A stretch of 11,143 bases of DNA from Clostridia bacterium (lineage in GTDB: Bacteria > Bacillota > Clostridia > Christensenellales > UBA3700): positions 1 to 11,143 of the forward strand of contig CAAGRV010000019.1 of NCBI GenBank assembly GCA_900772745.1, read 5' to 3'. The stretch's first letter is position 1; each line of letters begins with the position of its first letter. Made by a program: the position numbers and the translations under genes. This document shows, in pieces, positions 5,868 through 11,143 of this stretch. The notes below the pieces were generated by a model. The model was given only the letters and a program-made list of their open reading frames with translations, did no database searches and was not told the DNA's origin.

Positions 5868-7490
5868 TTAGAATTCTTCTGTGTTTGGTTTGGTTTGGAT
5901 TTTCATATTCTTGATTTCTGCAAAAATGTCATCGCCCTCATCTGGTGGTGGAACGTTGGACATATCAATAGGCGCATAGTCATAATCAGGCGTGCTTGCA
6001 GGCGTGGAAACGACATAGTCAGGCGTCGCAGGCTTGGACAATTCTTTGTGGTCTTCCTTGTTTTGCTCGGCTTTTTCTTTGCTGATATGTATAGCGTCAA
6101 AAATTGGGGTAAACGTGGTAGTTGCTTTGTTCCACTTGTAGTCCAATTCTCCGATTGAGCCGTTTCTGTGTTTTGCAATGATGAGTGTGATTGGAGCTTC
6201 GGCATCGGCTGCGTTGAACAGCTCGAATTCGCCCTCGGTCAAGAACATAACCATATCGGCGTCTTGCTCGATAGCACCTGACTCTCTAAGGTCAGATAGC
6301 ACTGGCTTACGCTTGGCATTTTCGCCGTCGCTTTTCTCGATGTCACGATTCATCTGTGACAAAACAAGCACTGGCACTTTGAGTTCTTTTGCCATAATCT
6401 TCATAAGACGTGACATATCCGAAACTTGTTGTTGACGGGAGAGCTCTGGACGACTGCTGGACATAAGTTGCAAGTAGTCGACAATGATGAAGTCCAATCT
6501 ACCCTTTTGGGCTTTGAGTCTTCTGCACTTGGACAAAACTTGCTCGGCAGATATGCTTGCGCTGTCATCAATATAAAGTTCGCTGTCGTTGAGTACGGCG
6601 TTGGCTGCCCAAATATCGCTCATTTGCTTGGAGTCGATTTCGCCTCTTTGCAAAGACTTGGAATTGACTGATGCAATGTTGGATATGAGCTTGTTGACAA
6701 GTTCGCCACTCGACATTTCGAGGTTGAATACCGCTATGACGCTCTCTGGTGCGTCTTTGACAAGGTTGGCAACCATATTCATACAGAATGAAGTTTTACC
6801 ACAACCAGGTCTTGCCGCCAAAATGAGAAGTTGTCCCGGCATAAATCCGTTGGTCGCTTGGTCGAGGTTGTCAAGTCCAACTCTAAGTCCGCCAATATCT
6901 TCTTTGTTAGGGGTGTTATATTTTTCGGTGATGGCGTCCATAACGTCCACCATAATATCCGAAACTTTGACAAGTGAAGACGTGTCTTTGGCAGATGAAA
7001 TATTGTAAATCAAGCTCTCTGCAACCGCCAAAACTTTGTCGGCGTCTTCTTGGGTGTGAGCGTTGCGGATAATCTCGTTGCTGCTGCGAATAATCTTGCG
7101 GAGCAAAGAATTGCGTTGCAAGATTGTCACATAATATTGGTAGTTGGCGGTAGATGGCACAGCTTCGAGCAACTGGGTGAGCTTGGTCATACCACCAATC
7201 TTTTTTAGTTTGCCTTTCTTGGTGAGGTCATTGGACAGAGTAATAATATCAACTGGCAAGTTGTTGCGGTTGATTTGTTTGATTTCTTCAAAAATTTCTT
7301 TGTGAATCTCCGAATAAAAATCATCGACAGACAGGTCGGATACAAGGTCAATGGCGACTTCGTTGTCACTCAAAATAGAGCCTAGAATTGCCTCTTCGGC
7401 TTCTAGACTGTGAGGAATGACTTTCATCGCCTCTTTTACTTCTTCTTGCTTAATTCTCGCTTGTTGCGCTCGGGTTTTCTTCTCTTCCAT
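5868..7490 (-). CDS. dnaB: Replicative DNA helicase DnaB
   Basis: This is the hexameric helicase that unwinds DNA at the replication fork (DnaB of E. coli, DnaC of B. subtilis). The 540-residue form shows the N-terminal domain beginning PHSLEAEEAILGSILSD. The RecA-like domain follows with Walker A AARPGCGKTSF, Walker B LDFIIVDYLQLMSS and the arginine-finger stretch KHRNGSIGELDYKW. Walker A reads GCGKTS where SMGKTA or a close variant is common. The core ends near residue 464. A tail of 76 residues follows, rich in Pro, Asp and Glu, with TPDY twice and a possible short helix DDIFAEIKNMKI near the end. Family members usually have 450-475 residues. The start at 7490 is chosen because AAAGG lies 6 bases upstream and because the longer forms, which begin upstream as far as 7541, would start inside the promoter. 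Confidence 0.97.
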   Translation of the reverse strand: MEEKKTRAQQARIKQEEVKEAMKVIPHSLEAEEAILGSILSDNEVAIDLVSDLSVDDFYSEIHKEIFEEIKQINRNNLPVDIITLSNDLTKKGKLKKIGGMTKLTQLLEAVPSTANYQYYVTILQRNSLLRKIIRSSNEIIRNAHTQEDADKVLAVAESLIYNISSAKDTSSLVKVSDIMVDVMDAITEKYNTPNKEDIGGLRVGLDNLDQATNGFMPGQLLILAARPGCGKTSFCMNMVANLVKDAPESVIAVFNLEMSSGELVNKLISNIASVNSKSLQRGEIDSKQMSDIWAANAVLNDSELYIDDSASISAEQVLSKCRRLKAQKGRLDFIIVDYLQLMSSSRPELSRQQQVSDMSRLMKIMAKELKVPVLVLSQMNRDIEKSDGENAKRKPVLSDLRESGAIEQDADMVMFLTEGEFELFNAADAEAPITLIIAKHRNGSIGELDYKWNKATTTFTPIFDAIHISKEKAEQNKEDHKELSKPATPDYVVSTPASTPDYDYAPIDMSNVPPPDEGDDIFAEIKNMKIQTKPNTEEF

Positions 7491-7496
7491 AATGTA

Positions 7497-7501
7497 CCTT
7501 T
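7497..7501 (-). promoter_or_regulatory. Shine-Dalgarno that sets the dnaB start
   Basis: AAAGG on the minus strand lies 6 bases before the ATG at 7490. It sits almost at the predicted 5' end of the mRNA. An ATG further upstream overlaps the -10 box and could not be translated from this promoter. Confidence 0.65.
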
Positions 7502-7506
7502 CATCC

Positions 7507-7535
7507 ATTATATTATTTTTTTGCCTACTAGTCAA
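7507..7535 (-). promoter_or_regulatory. Sigma-A promoter of dnaB
   Basis: TTGACT (7535-7530) and TATAAT (7512-7507) are separated by 17 bases, which includes a run of seven A. The -10 is a perfect match and the -35 matches five of six bases. It lies wholly in the 53-base pepF-dnaB gap. Transcription should start near 7500, giving a leader of only about 10 bases. Confidence 0.85.
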
Positions 7536-7543
7536 CGACAATT

Positions 7544-9322
7544 TTAGAGACTTTTCAACTCTTGCAATGTTTGGTCAAATATTCTCATAGCTTTTTGGTA
7601 TGGCTCGTCGGTAGTCAAATCCACGCCCGCAATTTTCAAAATCTCGACTGGCGACATAGATCCGCCACTGCTCAAAAATTGTTTGTACTTGGCAACAGCC
7701 TCCTCGCCACCTGTCAAAATATCATCGGCAATACATACTGCGCTGATGAGTCCTGTCGAATATTTGTACACGTAAAAACTTCTGTAAAAATGCGGTATTC
7801 TTGCCCATTCGTATTGGATAAGCTCGTCACACACCATTGTGCGACTGCCATAATACTTCTTGTTGAGCTCCATATAAAGTCCGTTTAGGCTGTCTGGTGT
7901 GAGTGATACGCCCTTTTCCGCCATATCGTGCGCCTTTGCCTCGAACTCGGCAAATTGGGTTTGTCTGAACACGGTGGTGCGGAACATATCAAGCAAATAT
8001 GAGAGCAAATACTTTTTGTCCTCTTTGCTACTCTTGCTGAGCAAATCTCTAAGTAGCAAGGTTTCGTTGACGGTAGATGCAACTTCCGCTACAAAAATCT
8101 CATAGTCAGCCTTGCTGAATGGGAGAGATGTATTGCTGTAATACGTGTGCATAGCGTGTCCTAGCTCGTGCGCTATGGTGAAAATATCGTGAACTGTTCC
8201 GTTGAAATTGAGGAGCACGTAAGGGTGAGTGCCATAACAACCCCAGCTGTACGCTCCGCTCTTTTTGCCCTTGTTCTCATATACGTCTATCCAGCCTTCG
8301 CCGAAAGCTCTGTTCAAAAGTCCTTGGTACTCTTCGCCAAGTGGGCGCAAAGCGTCCAGCACAATTTGTTTGGCTTGGTCATAGTCGGCTTTGATTGAGC
8401 CTTGCTCTACGATGGCTGTGTGCAAGTCATACATGTGCAACTCGTCATATCCCAAACACTCTGTACGATAATCCAAATAGTCGTGCAAAGCTGGCAAATT
8501 GTCATTGATGCACTTGACAAGTTTTTCGTACACAACAGGGCTGACGTTTTCTTCGTTCATTGCCTTTTGAAGACAGCTGTCATATCCACGTGCCTTGCTG
8601 TAAAAAATATCTTTCTTGACATTGCCAGCATAAAGCACTGATATGGTGTTGATCATATTTTTGTACGCTGTAAACATACTTTCGAAAGCCTTGCGTCTGT
8701 CTTCTCTGTCATCAGACTGCATATACACACTGTAAAGTCCGTGCGAGAGCTTGACTTCTTCGCCGTCCGAATTGACGAATGGTGGAAAATCAATATCCGC
8801 ATTGTCTAGCATAGTGAAAGCGTCGTGGAAAAGTCCCGCAAAACTTCCGCTCTCGGCAAGTAGCTTTTCTTCCTTTTCGGACAAGCATCGCTCTTTGTTG
8901 CGGGCAAGCTCTTGGAGTGTGTAGTCATAGTCTTTGAACTCTTCGCTGTCTGCAAGTTGGTGCAAAAACTCAGCCGAATTGGCGGTAAGCTCCACTCTCA
9001 CAAAACTGCAAATAGAACTGATCTCGACAGATAAGTTTTCTATCATATCGGTCATCTCTTGATATTTGGACACGCTCACGTCTTCGTCTTGGCGCATTCT
9101 TGCATAAACATACAACCTGCCTATCGCATAAGAAATCTTGTCATCATCTCTAAAACACGCCAAAATATCTGATGGATTGTTGAGTTTTCCTTTGTATTTT
9201 ACCAACGAATTTTTGTTTTGTTGGAGCTGTTCGAACTCTGCAAACCATTGCTCGTCACTAGCGAAAATATCTTCTAGTTTCCACTTGAATTTTCTGTCGA
9301 TATCACTTCTATTTTGTGCCAT
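7544..9322 (-). CDS. pepF: Oligoendopeptidase F (M3 family zinc peptidase)
   Basis: PepF is a cytoplasmic zinc metallopeptidase that cleaves short peptides, probably in peptide recycling. The 592-residue form shows the zinc motif HELGHAMH at 385-392, with ligands H385 and H389 and catalytic E386, and the likely third ligand E413 in VAEVAST. The N terminus RSDIDRKFKWKLEDIFASDE is typical of the family, and the length is normal (about 600). An in-frame ATG exists at 9391, but it overlaps the upstream gene and adds 23 residues not typical of the family. The start at 9322 has AAAGGAG five bases upstream. No secretion signal is seen. It follows the PTS gene by 58 bases that hold a strong hairpin. 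No promoter is evident in that gap, so co-transcription is likely. Confidence 0.96.
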   Translation of the reverse strand: MAQNRSDIDRKFKWKLEDIFASDEQWFAEFEQLQQNKNSLVKYKGKLNNPSDILACFRDDDKISYAIGRLYVYARMRQDEDVSVSKYQEMTDMIENLSVEISSICSFVRVELTANSAEFLHQLADSEEFKDYDYTLQELARNKERCLSEKEEKLLAESGSFAGLFHDAFTMLDNADIDFPPFVNSDGEEVKLSHGLYSVYMQSDDREDRRKAFESMFTAYKNMINTISVLYAGNVKKDIFYSKARGYDSCLQKAMNEENVSPVVYEKLVKCINDNLPALHDYLDYRTECLGYDELHMYDLHTAIVEQGSIKADYDQAKQIVLDALRPLGEEYQGLLNRAFGEGWIDVYENKGKKSGAYSWGCYGTHPYVLLNFNGTVHDIFTIAHELGHAMHTYYSNTSLPFSKADYEIFVAEVASTVNETLLLRDLLSKSSKEDKKYLLSYLLDMFRTTVFRQTQFAEFEAKAHDMAEKGVSLTPDSLNGLYMELNKKYYGSRTMVCDELIQYEWARIPHFYRSFYVYKYSTGLISAVCIADDILTGGEEAVAKYKQFLSSGGSMSPVEILKIAGVDLTTDEPYQKAMRIFDQTLQELKSL

Positions 9323-9327
9323 AATTT

Positions 9328-9334
9328 CTCCTTT
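9328..9334 (-). promoter_or_regulatory. Shine-Dalgarno that sets the pepF start
   Basis: AAAGGAG on the minus strand, 5 bases before the ATG at 9322. It rules in favour of the 592-residue protein and lies only 7 bases downstream of the hairpin stem. Confidence 0.8.
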
Positions 9335-9341
9335 ATATGTC

Positions 9342-9367
9342 AAAGTGGCAACTTGCGTTGCCACTTT
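9342..9367 (-). other. Strong hairpin between the PTS gene and pepF
   Basis: A perfect 11-base-pair stem (AAAGTGGCAAC / GTTGCCACTTT) encloses the loop GCAA on the minus-strand RNA, a GNRA-type tetraloop. Only three T (part of the stem) follow it, then GACATATAAAGG, so it lacks the U-tract of an efficient intrinsic terminator. It could be a weak terminator, an mRNA 3'-end stabiliser for the PTS transcript, or a leader element that affects pepF translation. Confidence 0.7.
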
Positions 9368-9380
9368 AATGATTTTGCTA

Positions 9381-10619
9381 TTAGCAATCAAGTTTCATAT
9401 CACCGAATTTTATCCAGTTTATTTTGCGGAATAGCTCGCTCATTCCCCAACTGATAAGCGCTGGCAAAACGAACATAAGTAGCACAATGCCTAGCCACAT
9501 TTGCCATGCTGGAATGACGCCTGAACTTGCCTCGATTGTGCCGATTACTCCTACGAATCCGCTTGTTCCCATACCACCGCCTGATGCGTTGCATCTGAGC
9601 TTGAATACACAAGTTGCGAGTGGTCCACATATTGCGCTGGCAATGATTGGTGGCAAGAAAATGCGTGGGTGTTTCATAATGTTAGGAATTTGGAGCATAG
9701 ACGTGCCGATACCTTGAGCAACAAGTCCGCCTACTCCATTCTCTCTGAATGAGCTGACTGCAAAACCTACCATTTGGCAAGCACAGCCAACTACAGCCGC
9801 ACCACCAGCCAAAAGCATTGCGTCCGAGGTTACACCAGATGCAATAGCAATCCAAATAGCCGCACTAGACGTTGGCATTGTAAGCAAAATTCCCATAACA
9901 ACTGATATTACGATACCCATAACGAATGGGACAGCTGCGGTCGAAATTTCGATGAATTTGCCAATCATAGCCACGAGCCAAATTGCTGGAATTGCCAAAA
10001 ACATTGTGATAAAGCACAATGCAAGCACAGATAGTGGCACTATCAATATATCAAGCTTTGTTTTGCCCGCATACAGCGACACAATCTCGAATGCAAACAA
10101 CGTTGATACGTACGCACCGATTGGGTTGCCTGGCAAACCGAGCTTGACTGCCGACAAAGATTGGGCAACAGCCGACAAAGAAAATCCTGCGTCGCTGATG
10201 ATAGCTTTGTAAGCCAAGTCTGGCAAGAATGCACCGACAAATCCTGCTGCTGCACATGCAAACATCAACAGATTGGAGCCTTTGAGATATCTAGCTATTC
10301 CTACGCCAATGCCCGCACCCATCAGTGTGCAAGCCATATTGCCAATAAGAACCAACACTGCGCCAAAGCCACTTTCTTTGCCGAACAGCAAGCCAATTTG
10401 TTTGAAAATCGTGCCCGCTATGAGTGTGGCGAAAAGACCTTGTGCCATACCGCTAAAAGCGTCGATAAACCATCTCTTTGATAGTTTCTTGGTGATTGTC
10501 CACGCCTTGTTTTCCTTCTTTGTAGGCATGGATTGTTGTGGGGTTTGTTCTACTACTTCCACTTGGGTGGTATTCTGCTCACTTACGGCAGACATTGACT
10601 TGTTTTGACTCTCGTCCAT
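9381..10619 (-). CDS. PTS transporter EIIC-like membrane protein (PTS_EIIC_2 family), substrate unknown
   Basis: This is an integral membrane protein of 412 residues resembling the EIIC_2 group of phosphotransferase system permeases. A polar, Gln/Thr/Glu-rich N terminus of about 40 residues precedes the first conserved block (WFIDAFSGMAQGLFATLIAG, 50-69). Further family features are GLPGNPIGAY (161-170), the QIPNIMKHPRIFLPP block (310-324), GPLATCVFK (332-340) and the glycine-rich GGGMGTSGFVG (347-357). Many hydrophobic segments run through to residue 395. There is no EIIA or EIIB domain in the protein and no PTS partner in the window, so any sugar phosphorylation would need partners elsewhere. 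Proteins of this group often have unknown substrates. The start at 10619 has GGGAGG about 9 bases upstream and a consensus promoter. Confidence 0.85.
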   Translation of the reverse strand: MDESQNKSMSAVSEQNTTQVEVVEQTPQQSMPTKKENKAWTITKKLSKRWFIDAFSGMAQGLFATLIAGTIFKQIGLLFGKESGFGAVLVLIGNMACTLMGAGIGVGIARYLKGSNLLMFACAAAGFVGAFLPDLAYKAIISDAGFSLSAVAQSLSAVKLGLPGNPIGAYVSTLFAFEIVSLYAGKTKLDILIVPLSVLALCFITMFLAIPAIWLVAMIGKFIEISTAAVPFVMGIVISVVMGILLTMPTSSAAIWIAIASGVTSDAMLLAGGAAVVGCACQMVGFAVSSFRENGVGGLVAQGIGTSMLQIPNIMKHPRIFLPPIIASAICGPLATCVFKLRCNASGGGMGTSGFVGVIGTIEASSGVIPAWQMWLGIVLLMFVLPALISWGMSELFRKINWIKFGDMKLDC

Positions 10620-10649
10620 AGGTCAATCCTCCCAAATTTTATCTCTATC

Positions 10650-10678
10650 ATTATAAAGATAACATAGATATTTGTCAA
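10650..10678 (-). promoter_or_regulatory. Full-consensus sigma-A promoter of the PTS gene
   Basis: TTGACA (10678-10673) and TATAAT (10655-10650) with exactly 17 bases between them on the minus strand: both hexamers match the consensus fully. The expected start is near 10643, giving a leader of about 24 bases that holds the GGGAGG ribosome binding site (10629-10634). A promoter this strong is likely held in check or is used for high basal expression. Confidence 0.9.
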
Positions 10679-10686
10679 ACAAGTGA

Positions 10687-10709
10687 GTAATATTGTTGCA
10701 ATATATTAC
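10687..10709. repeat. Inverted repeat just upstream of the PTS promoter
   Basis: GTAATATTG (10687-10695) and CAATATATTAC (10699-10709) are inverted copies, apart from a two-base insertion in the second, around a 3-base centre. The repeat ends 9 bases upstream of the -35 hexamer, a position suited to a regulator binding site. No known operator consensus is recognised; it does not look like a cre site. Confidence 0.5.
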
Positions 10710-10715
10710 ATTTTG

Positions 10716-10737
10716 GCAAAAAAAGTTTCTTTTTTGC
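10716..10737. repeat. A-tract/T-tract inverted repeat upstream of the PTS gene
   Basis: GCAAAAAAAG (10716-10725) faces CTTTTTTGC (10729-10737) across a TTT centre. It may be a bent-DNA element or a protein site. The stem has few G-C pairs, so it is not a convincing terminator. The rest of the 10620-10867 gap beyond the features listed here shows nothing recognisable. Confidence 0.4.
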
Positions 10738-10835
10738 TCGTTTTGCATTTTGCCCCACACATATTATTCCCAAATATTGCCGTTTATAATCTCCAATGAC
10801 AATACTCCCCACTAGCACTGCAAGCAAAATTGCGC

Positions 10836-10863
10836 AAAAAAAAGACTACCTATTGGTAGTCTT
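10836..10863 (-). terminator. Intrinsic terminator of the ydbC-like gene
   Basis: On the minus strand a 9-base-pair perfect stem (AAGACTACC / GGTAGTCTT) with the loop AATA is followed by a run of eight T, the first two being the end of the stem. It begins four bases after the stop codon and ends the transcript of the gene at 10868-11089. Confidence 0.9.
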
Positions 10864-10867
10864 AATT

Positions 10868-11089
10868 TTATAGGTCCATATTGTTGAGCAAAGCTTTCAA
10901 TTCGATCATTTCGTCTTTGCTGAGAGTCACACCTTTGCCCATTTTTTCGCTGTCAGGTGACCACTCTCTGATGTCAAACTTAGGTTCTTTTTGGTTCCAA
11001 CTGATAAGTTTAACCTCTTTTTTCCAACCTTTGCTAGACTCAGACAAGCAACCATAATTTTCCAATACTTCATATTTGAATTCTGCCAT
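10868..11089 (-). CDS. YdbC/PC4-like nucleic acid binding protein
   Basis: This is a 73-residue protein of the bacterial YdbC group, which shares the fold of the eukaryotic coactivator PC4 and binds single-stranded nucleic acid. The sequence shows the family's GWKKEVKLISWNQKEPKFDI (residues 21-40), the REWSPDSEKMGKG block (41-53), then the helix-forming end TLSKDEMIELKALL. The domain fills almost the whole protein. GGAGG lies 7 bases before the ATG at 11089 and there is a clear terminator after the gene, so it is probably transcribed alone. Its cellular role is not well established; a part in transcription or DNA repair is inferred from the fold. Confidence 0.88.
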   Translation of the reverse strand: MAEFKYEVLENYGCLSESSKGWKKEVKLISWNQKEPKFDIREWSPDSEKMGKGVTLSKDEMIELKALLNNMDL

Positions 11090-11115
11090 GATATTCCTCC
11101 AAACTACTATGGTAT

Positions 11116-11136
11116 ATATAATATAACATATTATAT
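11116..11136. repeat. Perfect inverted repeat over the presumed ydbC promoter
   Basis: ATATAATAT (11116-11124) and ATATTATAT (11128-11136) are perfect inverted copies with a 3-base centre. The right arm contains TATAAT on the minus strand (11135-11130), a likely -10 whose -35 would lie beyond the window edge. It could be an operator, or only a by-product of the AT-rich sequence. Confidence 0.4.
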
Positions 11137-11143
11137 TTCCAAT

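Noticed and set aside
9323..9391. Extended PepF N terminus starting at 9391
   Set aside because: It would overlap the PTS gene and be read through the hairpin; the 23 extra residues are not like the family, and a strong ribosome binding site precedes the ATG at 9322.
10770..10800. A TATAAT on the plus strand in the PTS upstream region, possibly a divergent promoter
   Set aside because: No acceptable -35 lies 16-18 bases upstream, no reading frame follows on the plus strand, and the transcript would run into the ydbC-like gene.
1..11143. Search for mobile elements, CRISPR arrays, tRNA or rRNA genes, riboswitches and defence or biosynthetic clusters
   Set aside because: All genes found are core or common chromosomal families in a conserved order. 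No repeated spacers, transposase, integrase or clover-leaf sequence was seen by eye; a tool-based search was not possible.

Overview
The window reads as a stretch of core chromosome from a low-GC, Gram-positive, endospore-forming bacterium of the Clostridia type (Bacillota). The main evidence is the conserved order yqfC-yqfD-phoH-pgpH-ybeY-era-yqzL-recO. This is the Bacillus/Clostridium late-sporulation and ribosome-maturation cluster, here without the dgkA and cdd genes that Bacillus subtilis carries between ybeY and era. The genus cannot be told from this sequence. All twelve genes lie on the minus strand. I see no tRNA, rRNA, CRISPR array, insertion sequence or phage gene.

Layout in the direction of transcription, from high to low coordinates. 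(1) 11143-10836: a small PC4/YdbC-type single-stranded nucleic acid binding protein with its own intrinsic terminator. (2) 10835-7544: a control region with a full-consensus sigma-A promoter and two inverted repeats, then a single PTS EIIC membrane protein, a strong hairpin, and oligoendopeptidase F. (3) 7543-5824: a sigma-A promoter with a very short leader, replicative helicase DnaB with an unusual C-terminal tail, and an intrinsic terminator. (4) 5823-1: the tightly packed yqfC-to-recO cluster, with junctions that overlap or nearly touch. recO runs off the left edge.

In cluster 4, YqfC and YqfD are sporulation proteins. PhoH is an ATPase, PgpH a membrane c-di-AMP phosphodiesterase, YbeY an rRNA endonuclease, Era a 30S-assembly GTPase and RecO a recombination mediator. 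A likely sigma-A promoter near the 3' end of yqfD could let the housekeeping half be expressed without the sporulation half.

For several genes the most upstream possible start is not the best one. Ribosome binding sites and family alignment give shorter forms of pepF (start 9322), dnaB (7490), pgpH (3425) and ybeY (1992). yqzL (33 codons) and the partial recO were recovered by direct translation.

I found no previously undescribed multi-gene system; this is mostly ordinary chromosome. The points most worth a second look are a PgpH lacking its extracellular sensor domain, a phoH whose expected start position has no AUG, GUG or UUG codon, the internal promoter in yqfD, and the DnaB tail.
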